Below, one piece after another: positions 35,638 through 46,549 of a DNA stretch of 64,000 nucleotides. The first letter of the stretch is position 1. Each line of letters starts with the position of its first letter. This DNA comes from Carposina sasakii (Eukaryota > Arthropoda > Insecta > Lepidoptera > Carposinidae): contig CP053163.1 of assembly GCA_014607495.2 (NCBI GenBank), positions 2,832,716 through 2,896,715 on the forward strand, read 5' to 3'. Position numbers and translations under genes: made by a program. The notes below the pieces were generated by a model. It had not been told where the DNA came from, searched no databases, and saw only the letters and a program-made list of their open reading frames with translations.

Positions 35638-35792
35638 AGGGCCGGCCTGTTTGGGCCGCCGGCTGGCCCGAGGAGGGCGCTCCCAGCGGGCTGAACAAGT
35701 CCGCTGCGGACGCGCGTGGAGGTGGGACCGCAGAAGAAGAGGGGTGCCGGTATTACGGTGCGCCGTTCTCCCCATCTTCTGCGGCCGTGGTT
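35553..35792 (+). mobile_element. 240-bp GC-rich short retroelement headed by an HDV-like ribozyme
   Basis: The insertion is flanked by the 11-bp direct repeat AGTTGAGATAT (35542-35552 and 35793-35803), as expected for target-primed reverse transcription. It is strongly GC-rich in AT-rich surroundings. The first 85 nt fit a nested double-pseudoknot ribozyme (separate entry). The 3' end forms a hairpin CCGCAGAAGA...TCTTCTGCGG. There is no long poly-A and no convincing ORF; several overlapping GC-driven frames are open, which is not evidence of coding. A related dispersed repeat at 7205-7391 shows the uninterrupted site. Likely a short internally deleted non-LTR element or a SINE with a ribozyme head. 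The parent LINE is unknown. Confidence 0.8.
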
Positions 35793-35803
35793 AGTTGAGA
35801 TAT

Positions 35804-35960
35804 ACAAGTTCAGTTAGTAGTGACAGGTGGTCAGCCCATAGCTTACAAAACACCAAGACCCTCTTGTCCCTCTATTGACTTGTACAGTCTGCCCGGGAAG
35901 AGAAGCAGCTGTAGTATTATACTTTTTTTTTTCACTCCCAGAGCAGTACCTATAGAAGAA
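35804..35960 (-). repeat. Dispersed repeat, copy interrupted by the ribozyme element
   Basis: Reverse-oriented relative of 7205-7391. Its continuation (CCAATTTTGAGGGTTAGG) lies on the other side of the 240-bp insertion at 35517-35541. Confidence 0.65.
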
Positions 35961-36521
35961 ATATAGATCAAGTAATATAATACAGATATGCAAGTATCCT
36001 TTGGTTATTTTTCCACCAGCATGTGTTTGTTTACGACTGTTCGTATCTTGAATATAAACACTATTATTTCCACATCTACACGATATTTCTTCCTCTTTCA
36101 CTCCCCACATATCGTTATAAGATATTTAATCAAAATCTTTTTAATAAGACCGGCAACATCTATTCGACGGGAATAGAACCTGTATACCTGGCCACGGACC
36201 CCATAATGGCCGTAATTAGCCACCGAATGATTGATAGTTTGGGATCCATCCCGTGCTATAGGCGGGATACCAATCAGTTTTTATGTAGTTATATCCAAGG
36301 GACAATAGACAGTAGTTTGATAAATAATAGGGAATTTCATCATAATATAGGATGCAACAATGGGACGCAATGACGGACTTGGGTCTGTCAAAGTCTTTTT
36401 AAATTCCTATCTTATAGTAATATGAATATGTCGAATAGATCGTATAAGTTATCATTATCATAATATGACCGAAATGCATTTGACCATATTCTACACATGA
36501 GAATTAATCATTTCATGATAC

Positions 36522-36791
36522 CATAGAAGAATAAGATGTAGACATAGAGTGCTAATGTCATACTAACAGTTTCGATGCACCATTAGACTTTTCGGTGCCT
36601 AACAATTCCAGTCCTTGACACTTAGATTACATTACTATACGTTACAATACGTTAGTAATGTAGTACATTACTATACATTTCACTAATATAATCTAAGTGT
36701 CAAGGACTGCAATTGTGAGGTACAGAATTCTAATGGTACATCGAAACAGTTAGTATGACATTAGCACTTTATGACATCTTATTCCTCTATG
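36522..36791. mobile_element. Foldback MITE, 270 bp
   Basis: About 100-bp inverted arms: left CATAGAAGAATAAGATGT..., right the reverse of CATAGAGGAATAAGATGT..., separated by an AT-rich loop (ACATTACTATACGTTACAAT). The 7-bp sequence ATGATAC lies on both sides (36515-36521 and 36792-36798). No coding. A second copy runs off the window end at about 63873. Superfamily not assigned. Confidence 0.83.
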
Positions 36792-36835
36792 ATGATACTA
36801 ACCTAACATAACCGACCATTTCATTAAATGACCAT

Positions 36836-37051
36836 TAAGGCTCGAGCAGACCGGATGCGTGTGCGTGCACGTAAGCGTAGACGTGCACGTACCGCTGAGT
36901 TGCAAAGTATGGAACTGTAGGTATGAGACAGGACACACCGGATGCGTAAGCATAGACGTCAAGCGGTGACAGTTCCATACATTAAACTGAGAGGTGCGCG
37001 TACGTCTACGCTTAGGTGCACGCATACGCATCCGGTGTGCTCGAGCCTTTA
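36836..37051. mobile_element. Foldback element with about 58-bp arms
   Basis: Left arm AAGGCTCGAGCAGACCGGAT... and right arm reversed AAAGGCTCGAGCACACCGGA... pair over about 58 bp. The interior has its own inverted pair (GTATGGAACTGT / ACAGTTCCATAC). TTAA borders both ends with one extra A on the right, so a TTAA-targeting (piggyBac-like) origin is possible. It lies 45 bp from the previous MITE. Confidence 0.65.
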
Positions 37052-37281
37052 AAATGATATGGCCACAACATCTACACATGTACGAATATACAATTATATA
37101 CGAGTACCACTTCCACTAGGTCTCTCACATACGCACTGGAATATACTTAATATACCAATGACCTATGTTCGTGATAGCGACGATAGGCAACTAGAGTCGC
37201 GATAAGGAAACAAAGGGCAAATAACTGCTTTTCGGTAATGATCTAATACATACAAGTAAATATTTCGCCAAAAGCATTCTC

Positions 37282-37432
37282 AGTTACCAAAGTACTGAAC
37301 CTAATTAAATGGAATTTGGTACACAGCTAGTCTAGAGCCTGAGAGAGTAGATATTAGGCGGCTACTTTTTATCCCGGAAAATTATTATGTGCAGGAAAAT
37401 TTCATTTTTCTGCAGTACATACCGTCGGAGTT
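37282..37432 (+). repeat. Helitron-like family 2, degenerate fragment
   Basis: AATGGAATTTGGTACACAGC, GAGCCTGAGAGAG and GGCTACTTTTTATCCCGGAA match the interior of the family. The termini are gone. Confidence 0.5.
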
Positions 37433-37734
37433 TGGCGTTGGCCTTACTTTGGGCGTAATTTCAAAATGTCTACAAATATGCGTATTAATATTACCGCTAC
37501 TAATATCCTTTACTAATTACAATCCAGTTCGTAATAGCTACCCTTAACTCCTGCGGTTGCCAGTCCAACCCCCTTTATAAGGAGTTTCATTAACTACGCC
37601 CCCAAAATGTAAAAACCTTAAAAACATGTAATTTTACGGAATTGCTACCTTTATGGGTGCACGATTTGTCTGCAGCTTAATCTTTTACGCTATTACAATC
37701 TCTATCTATACCTTTTCTAACAATTCATTTTTAT

Positions 37735-37885
37735 TATTAATTAATGTATAAGTAGTCCTTTTGTTAGTCACGACTTGTATATGACTATTGTACGTCCGAA
37801 ATGGATAAACTGTTGGATCAAAAATTAAATATGTATCAACAAATGTATGTACCCAGTTATGACAATAAAAATCTATCTATCTATC
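37735..37885 (+). repeat. Possible LINE 3' tail
   Basis: An AT-rich segment ending GACAATAAAAATCTATCTAT, i.e. a polyadenylation-like signal followed by a short (TCTA)n tail, as in several LINE clades. No coding remnant is visible upstream. Confidence 0.35.
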
Positions 37886-37961
37886 ACGGCTAAATCTAAG
37901 TATCTTGTAAAGGTAACTTTAATCTACATCTCCTTCCGTGCATTTCGTAAGAGTCGACTAA

Positions 37962-38151
37962 GGGATGATTCTCATTAGAGCGGGCCGTGCCCGGGGCGGG
38001 CCGTGTACGTGGCCCGTACGGGGCACGGATTAAACACGTTACATACATTTTGTATGAAGCAATTTATATTACACCGTGCATTATACCGAAAATGTATGTA
38101 ACGTGTGTAATCCGTGCCTCGTGCACGGCCCGCTCTAATAAGAATCATCCC
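37962..38151. mobile_element. PIF/Harbinger-like MITE, 190 bp
   Basis: Ends GGGATGATTCTCATTAGAGC and reversed GGGATGATTCTTATTAGAGC, continuing into GGGCCGTGC. Flanked by TAA on both sides (37959-37961 and 38152-38154), which fits the TWA target of PIF/Harbinger. The left arm holds an extra GC-rich internal repeat (GGGGCGGGCCGTGTACG). The loop is AT-rich. Superfamily inferred. Confidence 0.68.
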
Positions 38152-38594
38152 TAAGGAACTCAGGGGCTTTCTGGGTGATGAGCTAGCTAGCAACTTATCA
38201 CTTATTTGTCATTCTGCGGTTCTATCTACTCCATGTGGGGAACTTAGCCGTGTATACATATGGCTGCCTCTTCCACAATATTATCAAATGCATCTGCTTG
38301 TTATCTACTGCAGCTAACAAATCAATAAATATACTTTATAGGGCTTGATCTTAATAGTCCTTTCTTATGTCGATTTAGTACTTACTGTCCAACTAATACC
38401 TATTGAGACGTAAAAGTAACGTAAAAGTTTAAAAAAGTTCTGCATTTTGCATTTGGGTGTTTATTAATCTTTCACATGAAAGTTTCTTCTGTATTTTGAT
38501 GAAACTTTGAAATTATATAACTTATATAATAAGGTTTAAAGATAAAGACGAAGATGGCTGCGGTAATATTGTAATGCGAGAGTACATATTAATG

Positions 38595-38938
38595 TAGGGT
38601 TGCCAATCGTCCTGTTTTCCCAGGACATGTCCTGCTATTTGGGGTGTCCTGGATAGTTTTTAAGCATCGTCCTGAGTTTTAAAGTCCTGACACATTCGCT
38701 GTCAGCATATTTTCTAAGGGTACCGGTATATTGGGCAAATAAGCGTCAGCGGCACCTCTAGAAAGCCTAAATGAAGCAAATACGTAGCACCGGCACTGAA
38801 AGTGTTAAAGATCTATGTTTTGAAATTCGCACGCCACTAACTCCCTCCAATCATATTGTCAATGGGCTCGCACATGTATAGTCCTGGCTTTTAACTTCCT
38901 CAAATCCTGGTTTTCAAAGTTTTGAGATGGCAACCCTA
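38595..38938. mobile_element. hAT-like MITE, second family member
   Basis: A 344-bp element with ends TAGGGTTGCCA and TGGCAACCCTA, nearly the same size and termini as the split element at 58223. The interior is rich in GTCCTG/CAGGAC motifs, like that relative. TAATG occurs on both sides; the longer 8-bp duplication appears eroded (TATTAATG versus TAATGTAT). It is older than the other copy. Confidence 0.7.
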
Positions 38939-39904
38939 TAATGTATAAGGATGTGACAAAATTACCTAATTAATTTAGATATGCGTTAGGGTCAGGTTAG
39001 AGTCTCAAACAAGTATTAATAATATGATTATGGCAAAATAGCAATAAAATATTTGAAATTTTTAACTTAATTGCGTCTCTATAACCACCCATCCCATGGT
39101 AAATTAGAAAAAAATATTAAATCGATTTGAATTTTTTCGTCCAAAATAGGGGTATAATTACGGTCACAAATGGTTAGCGGGCCGGCACAATTAGATTTTG
39201 ACAGCTCGTGATAAATGCCTATCTTGGTTAACGCGGGAACAGAAAACTGTGGAATCGACTGTATTTAGGTTATAACTGAACAGTTCTGCTTTTTACAGAA
39301 AAAAAGAGATAGTGACCATCTTTTAATTATAAAAAATCTAGTCTACACAGATAGGTATGACGCTGTAAATTCGGTGCAAGGGTAACAGATGATATTCAAG
39401 TTTAAAATTATGTCATATAACGAACAAACCCAGAGATAGAGATTAGTGAAGTATTTGAAGATGTATACGTTCTCATATTTAAAGTTCAAACTACTCCACT
39501 TCATCTCTGTTGCAAGCAATTTCCCAACAATGCGTCTAAGTTGTGGGTTATTATTAAATGGATCTCATCCCTAACCGCGAATTATCAAATTTCTTCCATT
39601 CTCCCTAGCATTATCACATAAGTCCAAATGTCTCAGAGCGTTTAAGATAACCAGAATCACTTGGCACAAACTTCATTAGCGGCCACGATGTTTCGTTTGA
39701 GCCCTTAAGTTTATGTTACACTGGTCGCTCCTAACTGTAGCGATTAAACGGAAATTACCAGATTACAGGCTGTAATCCGTAATTATAAGACTAACTTTTA
39801 AATGTTCGTATTTAGAACAATCGTGATTTAGGTGGCCAATTTCAGATACTAAAATTGCGCCTTCTGTCTGAATTTTCCACTTTACGTTCGAATACATACA
39901 CACA

Positions 39905-40050
39905 TCAGACTATTGCAGTCAACTGCTGGACAATGGCCTCCCCCAAGGCATGCCACAAAGATGTTACCATAGGGGGTATTTGCCCATGGTCACCACTGGG
40001 TATGCGAGTTGGTGACTGCCGTATAATATTCGGACTGTGTTGTCTATAAT
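39905..40050 (-). repeat. RTE-tailed SINE fragment
   Basis: TCAGACTATTGCAGTCAACT, followed by GGCATGCCACAAAG and GGTCACCACTGGG, matches the 3' half of the family in reverse orientation. It is diverged and its head is absent. Confidence 0.65.
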
Positions 40051-40842
40051 GTACATCATGTCAAGTTACGATATAGACGTGGTGTCATTTGTAAAGTATC
40101 AATCAGCATACATCAAACGTTTTTTGTCGCAGCAAAGTCATAAAATCACAAAAGCATAGTATCAGAATGGTGTACAAAAAACTATTAGCGAACTTGACGG
40201 CCACAATATGGCAGATTATGATTATGAATAGATAGATATATTGACGAATTTGATTTGCCTAAACCATTAAAATGAAAATGCTAACATCAGAATCAACTTT
40301 TTCTCGATACTACGCGAAAAGCCATGAGCTTTTTGCACCTTTCCCAGCGTCATGTCGCCAATAAAACAACGATACTCGTAACGTTTATAGTATTCCAGGC
40401 ACTTACGCAGATAATTATAATCTACCCAGTACTTACGTCATGCAGTACATGTATTTTAATAATAAATCTATCTTAAAAACCCCTGTAATTCTTAGCAAGC
40501 CAGTATTTAACTAGAGTCGCTGCGCATGAGTTCGCTAAATGTTAAGTATGGTGTTTCCTCGGTAATTATAACTTTTTGTTATATTAATGTATTTGCTTCA
40601 CTTGTCTTTGCGGCTATAAAATGACTATGAAAGCTTTAGTCAGTCGTGTCGGGTCTGTTTTTATTGTCTCTAACACTTATGTAGACACGACTGATGAGTT
40701 ATATGACTAACTAAATAACTGATAAACACAGGGATAAGTAACATGATGATGAAACTTTTAAGTGATCAATGAAATAAAATAAAATTTAATAAATCTTTAG
40801 AATCAAATGAAGACTTTGATATAATTTCAACTGATGTTAATC

Positions 40843-40970
40843 CACCAGCGAACCCTACATCCTCCGCTGAACCTCGATTATAATGATTCATGATTGCGAT
40901 CACAGGCAACAACAGTCGCGATGAGAAACCAGATCCGACCGCCTAGCATACAATATAACCGCCTGCTACT
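40843..40970 (-). repeat. Diverged copy of the palindrome-arm repeat
   Basis: On the minus strand it follows the arm sequence (GTATGCTAGGCGGTCGGATC, then CATCGCGACTGTTG) with substitutions and small indels. It has no useful open frame. It ends just before a Helitron-like copy at 40971. Confidence 0.65.
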
Positions 40971-41192
40971 TCACTACTAATATTATATTACCTATATAAA
41001 ACAAAGTCGCTTCCCGATAGCTGTCCCTTTGTATGCTTCGATCTTTAAAACTATGCAACGGATTTTAATGCGGTTTTTTTAAGTAGATAGAGCGATCCAA
41101 AAGGAAGGTTTATATGTATAGCTAAGAACCCATTCTAGCTTCGCACGAGTTCAATACCCCCTCACGCGGACGAAGTGGTGGGCGGCCGCTAG
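40971..41192 (+). mobile_element. Helitron-like element, family 2
   Basis: TCACTACTAATATTATATTA start, ACGCGGACGAAGTGGTGGGC near the 3' end, and GCCGCTAG end followed by T. Confidence 0.68.
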
Positions 41193-41511
41193 TTTGCGAT
41201 AAAAGATAACTAATAATAAAACAACTGAGGATAATAATCCAAGAGCTGACATGCCATCGCTAGGGGACAAGCCGAGGGTCCCACAGGATGGTGTCAGTCG
41301 TTTTTATAAGACATCTAATTGCTATAAAATGAATAATTCATTTAGGCAGCAAGTGGAACGGTCACAGCGCCTTGCGGCTAGCGGTCGTTGTCGTTGATTT
41401 TATGAAGTAATTCTATTAGCATCATGGAAAATTTGAACTTTCCTTTATCATTTGACTGAATCAGGTAACAACTATGCAAGCAAATTGTAAATAAATTTAT
41501 TTACGCCTAGG

Positions 41512-41747
41512 TCCGGGCACATAGCTCGAAGAACTGATGGCCGATGGAGTCGGAAAGATCTTGAGTGGATACCACGTATCGGCAAGCGCAGCGGTGGGTG
41601 GCCACCCGCGAGGGGGACGGACGACCTGGCCAAGGTCGCGGGCGTCGGTTGGATGCAGGCTGCTTCCGACCGGTCGGAGTGGAGGCTGTTGGGGGAGGCC
41701 TATGTCCAACAGTGGACTTCTCAGGGCTGTAAATGAATGAATGAATG
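41512..41747 (+). pseudogene. RTE-clade LINE, 5'-truncated 3' end
   Basis: The plus-strand frame reads HIARRTDGRW, then DLEWIPRIGKRSGG, DDLAKVAGVGWMQAASDRSE and WRLLGEAYVQQWTSQG before TGA (41734-41736). This is the C-terminus of an RTE-type endonuclease/reverse transcriptase polyprotein. Where relatives have RPPTRW this copy reads WPPARG, so it has decayed. It ends in (ATGA)n, a short tandem tail usual for RTE. Its GGGGGAGGCCTATGTCCAAC stretch is shared with the SINEs above, which suggests this LINE class mobilises them. Everything upstream of the C-terminus is missing, the usual result of 5' truncation. Confidence 0.82.
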
Positions 41748-41794
41748 GCGCCTAGCTCCTAACCTAATTCGTTTGGATGCTGGCTCATTCATCG

Positions 41795-41830
41795 TTATTA
41801 TATATATATATATATATTATATATATAATG
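41795..41830. repeat. (TA)n microsatellite
   Basis: A run of TA with one break. Confidence 0.85.
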
Positions 41831-42579
41831 TCTGAATCCTTTTTTTTATTCTAATTTACTCGTATTTCTATCTAATGGATGTTTACTCTTTTTCACAATA
41901 TTGCGAATATTGAAAAAATGTTGTTACTTTACACATGATCCAACTCCAGCATTTTCTATCCTAAAGCTCTTAACAACATTATTTTCCACTCCATCGAGAA
42001 ATAACTTTCTAACCAAATCAGATTAACCTTCATACACTTATAACTCATAAAACCTATATAATTTTGGAACCACAAAAACCTAACGACACTTTTTATGAGT
42101 CATTCAGGTATCTGCAGCGTGTATCTAACGCTCTGTATGTCCTGCGGCGCTTGGACGGGTATTTTAGGACGTGGTCACATTTTCAAGCCAAATTTTTGAC
42201 ATTCCGTCAACGCCCCTCAAGCTTTTTGGTGTTGGTTTGTATGGAGTTGCATTTTTTCTCTCTTCGCAGAGTATAAAGCGTTATGTGCCGTTGACTTCCA
42301 TAACTTCGACGACGCGACGTTTGAAGTTTGTAATTTTCTTTACCGATTGATAGGTATCAATCTTTAGTAAACAAATTTTTTTAATTCTAATTTACCAATA
42401 TTCGGTATATTCCAGCCTATCTCCTTTATCTAAATATGTATATGTTTTTGTCCCCTTTTTTCCTATCAGGTATCTTTTAACATATACCCAGTACATGCAA
42501 AGACATTTTGAAATTTTAATAAATAGCAATAAAATTACAAACCAGAGCTAACAGTGACTATGAAATTTTTATATAAATA

Positions 42580-42886
42580 CTAGCTGACCCGGAAAACGTT
42601 GTTTTGCCATGTAAAAGGGGTTGATCCTAGAGGGGTGATAATTCATGGTTGTATGTATTTTTGTATGCTGTATCATAAAAAAATAAAAACAAAAAATTTT
42701 GTCAAAAAAATAAAAATAAAAATTTAGGGGTGGACCCTTAACATTTAGGGGGATGAAAAATAGATGTTGTCCGATTCTCCACCCTAACCGATATGCATGC
42801 TAAGATTTACGAAAATCGGTCGAGCCGTTTCGGAGGAGTTTAACTTCTACGAGTAACACCGTGACACGAGAATTTTATATATTAGA
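42580..42886 (-). mobile_element. Helitron-like element, family 3
   Basis: Plus strand CTAGCTGACCCGGAAAACGT ... AATTTTATATATTAGA, read on minus as TCTAATATATAAAATTC ... GTCAGCTAG, flanked by A and T. The interior (CGGTCGAGCCGTTTCGGAGG) resembles the other families only in general layout. A-rich and T-rich simple stretches interrupt it. Confidence 0.65.
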
Positions 42887-43379
42887 TGAAACTTTCGCAA
42901 ATCATCAGAACAATACGGTGGTAAAATAATGCACACTGACTTATGGAAAGAAACACATTTGCATATACATTGCAGTAACCCCAAATGAATGGGAACATGA
43001 CAGATACTGAACGACTTATGGAGTCGAAATAAGACGACCGTCTCAATCCAAAAGTAATGATGTGCCTACATTTTTTACTGTCAAGTAATTTAATGATGAC
43101 CAAACAAATGTATCACCATGTAATCCAAGCTTTTCGCATATCCTAACTCGAGTCCCTTCGGCGGAGACAGATTTGCATAATAACTAGTTTTTACAATCTC
43201 GCCTCCGGCAGACGTCGGGAGAACGCTTTTACGACACATTCTCTTACCTTTGTTGGAACATTATTTCTTTGGATTAGCTTATATTGCTTCGGAGTAATTG
43301 ACGTTTCGTGTAGATGAGTTATTTGTTAGTTTTTGAATATTTCGTACATGCTAAACGTGCCTAGTATCTTCTTTATATT

Positions 43380-43623
43380 GCCGTGTGGTGTCGGCAGAGT
43401 AGAACCATCCCATGTCAGTGGGTATCGTAAGAAGCTATTGAGGGTTTTCGGGAGGTGAGCAGCAGCGCTTCTCGAAAACCATACTGCGGTCACCAACCCG
43501 TCTGCCCAGCGTGATGATTATAGATAGAACTCCCACTATGGCAGTAGCCTTATAGCGTGCCTTGGGAAGGCCTAAGTCCAGCAGTGGACTATAAAAGGCT
43601 AATGTGATGTTGGTGATGATGAG
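43380..43623 (+). mobile_element. RTE-tailed SINE, diverged
   Basis: Plus-strand copy from GCCGTGTGGTGTCGGCAGAG to CAGCAGTGGACTATAAAAGG, with a GATG-rich tail (TGATGTTGGTGATGATGAG). Several indels relative to the 28717 copy indicate greater age. Confidence 0.78.
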
Positions 43624-44379
43624 AAAGAAATAATTTTGCTTTTTTTGTTTTTTTTTTGAGATACTGGACAACAAAGTAGCCATGTATGTAGGTATGTACT
43701 TACTATACATACATCCACGTCTTTCCAAAGACAATAAACCCAAGTGCGTCCAATAAAAACGTCGTCACGGTGACGACTCCGTTACATATATCAGTGTGGC
43801 CATCACACCTTGACAGTCATCGATATTAAAAGTTAATAGATATGCTTCCTTGGCTTGGACTTTATATCTTACTTTTAGTTTATTTCTGAGGCATAGGAAA
43901 ATATGGCCATGCAGCCAAAAGTCTTATACCTATTTTATTTACTGTCGGAGTTGCCAAGTAGGTACTGTCAAAATAGCAATATTTCTATTGCGGATACGAG
44001 ACGCTACTATAAGCAATGTAGAACAACATCTTGCCAGTACATTGACATAACACTGTTATAAATACCGTCACGGTAAGAAGGATTTTATATGGGGATACAG
44101 CTGTCAACCCACCAAAAGGCTATAATTAACAGGTACTGTTACTTACAAGTAATGAATTTTTAGGTACTAAGGCAAAGTTGCCTTATAACTGATCAGTGAT
44201 ATAAAGCTATATCTATGACATTCCAACATCATTGGTGTGATGTGGCAACGCCCCCTGAAGTGTGACGCCTGACACTCGCCAGCGTGTCGAGGTAAGTGAT
44301 ACAAATTGCCACATTCTGCATCATGGAGGCTTTTCAGCTACATACTTTCTTGACTAAGATAAAGACCCTAGACTCTTGC

Positions 44380-44440
44380 TCGCTATAGACCCTGGCTTCG
44401 AATACCGGTAGGGCCGAAACATTAACTATTATGTTAAATG
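44380..44440 (+). repeat. Degenerate fragment of the tRNA-derived SINE
   Basis: ATAGACCCTGGCTTCGAATA followed by CCGGTAGGGCCGAAACATTA matches the box B region and start of the body of the 27703 SINE, with substitutions. Both ends are lost. Confidence 0.5.
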
Positions 44441-44619
44441 TACAGCTTTTAAAAACTGCTTTTTACCGTGCTCAGAGATACTGTACTACTAAAGTTAATA
44501 CTATTTACGCCAAAGAAAATATTTCTGTAACTTTTAACGACAAATATTCGATAAACTTAGGAAAAACCTATGAACTTAACAATAAACTTGAAATTTTGTA
44601 AAAAGACAAAGAAGTTGCT

Positions 44620-44753
44620 ATATTTGTAACTTCTATACGTAAAAACTAAGCAACGAATTTTGATGAAACTTGACAATATTATAACTTATACATCAGATGA
44701 AGACATAGGCGATAACTTACGGTCACGCGGATGAAGCTGCAGGCATTAACTAG
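44620..44753 (+). repeat. Helitron-like family 2, 3' fragment
   Basis: AACTTCTATACGTAAAAACT, then AACGAATTTTGATGAAACTT and GTCACGCGGATGAAGCTGC, ending ATTAACTAG before T. The 5' end is lost. Confidence 0.55.
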
Positions 44754-45537
44754 TTAACAATATATCACTATCTACTGTCTATCAGAGTTAACGAACCGTC
44801 CTGTGGTTAGTTGATTAAAAACGCTATAGTAACTGCAGTTTTATAGAGTCTACTAAGAATCCGATTCTTAGATAATGCGACATTTGCTTGAAAGTAAATG
44901 TTAGATTTTTAATTAAATTTACCTTATGCAATAATAATCTTTATGGAGTAAAGTCCGGAAAAATACATCGATTTTCCGCCTGCTTTAAGTCCTATAGAAA
45001 CTACTCTGAAATATGCAAATAGGCTCCTAAATAGTTAAGCGTTGATTTTAAAAACATAAATCATCGATTTTAAAACTATTACAGAAGCTAGAGATGTTTA
45101 CCATAACATGATGCAAACCTGGATCATTTTGCTACACAAGGATCGCCCATTACAAATCTGTTATTAACTCTTCTCCATACTCATATCTGCAACCACAAGC
45201 GTCACGGTAGCCGACCATGTCATTACGCAGCCGACCAATAGCAACACAAAACGTACATATACCTCGTGCAATATGTACTAGCATATTATGTACAGTAACG
45301 ATGCTTGCAGCAATTTTCCGCAATCTGACTTCGGGAGGAAACAGGCGATGAGTTTGTATTGTCTGTTTTGTAGTAGCATACGGTTTTCATGCGTATTGAG
45401 AAACTTAGTACTAACTAGGAGTCGTAACGTGAGGATAAATGTGGTAATTCCATGCTCAAAATAAAAAAACAAAAAAAGAAGTCATTGTATAGATTGTAAA
45501 GCAAAATCTTTAAACAATCAACGCTACACACCATGCG

Positions 45538-45960
45538 ATGGATTGGATGTTTGTTAGTCTTTATGCTAAAACTACCAAACGGATTTTGATGAAACTTTTA
45601 AGCTACGAAGCTTCATCATCATCAGCCTATTACAGTCCACTGCTGGACGTAGGCCTCCCCCGGGGCACGCCAAGACTGCCATGGGGGTATTTGCCCATAG
45701 TCACCACGCTGGGCAGGCGGGTTGGTGACCGCAGTTTGTATTTTGGACTATGTTGTCAACACGGGAGGAGCTGCTGCCCACCTCCCGGAAACCCTTAATC
45801 GCCTTGTACGATACCCACGAGCAGACATGGTGGTACGAATTCTACTTTGCCGGCACCACGCGGCTAAGCTACGAAGCTTATATATTAATAATAATAGATA
45901 GGCTATAAAGTTCACGCTGATAAAGGAGGCTGCTTCCCATAATAATGTCAGTTAATGTCA
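45538..45960 (+). repeat. Helitron-like fragment interrupted by a SINE
   Basis: GGATGTTTGTTAGTCTTTAT, AAACGGATTTTGATGAAACT and, beyond the SINE, GGCTATAAAGTTCACGCTGA form one older repeat related to family 2. The SINE at 45614-45864 splits it. Confidence 0.5.
45614..45864 (-). mobile_element. RTE-tailed SINE with 15-bp target duplication
   Basis: TAAGCTACGAAGCTT lies on both sides (45599-45613 and 45865-45879). The 251-bp insert is a minus-strand copy with an ATGATGATG tail (plus CATCATCATCAG) and a GCCGCGTGGTGCCGG head. It interrupts an older repeat related to Helitron-like family 2. Confidence 0.88.
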
Positions 45961-46549
45961 TAGTAGATTTTAAATGAAAGTGTGAAGTCAGCAACTTTTC
46001 TGTAGATCGTGATGGACCCATCAATAAACATAATTACATGAAACAAAATTAAAAACCAATCCGAGAGAAAGTGCACCTAATTACATAAAGTAAAAAAACA
46101 CATCTATTTGCTTTGCCAACTATTAATATTAAGTCGCGGGTTCAAAAGTTAAAAGCTAGCTTCAGATAAGCGACGTAAGACAGGCCAGACCAGAAGAGCT
46201 ATTTGAATTAATGGATTTGTCATTGCAATTAATTTTATACGATTTTTATAGAAATTAATATTCGTGCGGCAAACGCAAAGAGGCCTTTTTGGTACAAAAT
46301 TGACATTTGGACATGAGTAGACCAGCTACTACTGTCGCGACTGAAAGCAATAAATGTGTTGCAACATTAGTTTAAAACAAAATGTATCTTAACTGCTAAT
46401 TCGTGTACATTATGACATTTTTGTATCAACAATGTCCTATGATGTACAAACGTTTTGTTTAGTTTCACAAAACACTAGACTTGTCTACACACAAACAACA
46501 CATAATAATATCATAGGGTAAAAACTATTACACAAAAAAATATTTACAC

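Noticed and set aside
35523..35807. Five overlapping open frames in both strands
   Set aside because: GC-driven lack of stops in the ribozyme element; no frame has a recognisable protein and the element is structured RNA-like.
36023..36373. 116-codon plus-strand frame
   Set aside because: Low-complexity Tyr/Phe/Ile-rich start, no domain, adjacent to repeats; no evidence beyond length.
41537..41740. 67-codon plus-strand frame starting MADGVGKI
   Set aside because: Wrong frame relative to the RTE C-terminus, which is read in another frame.
43435..43743. 102-codon minus-strand frame
   Set aside because: Covers a diverged SINE copy.
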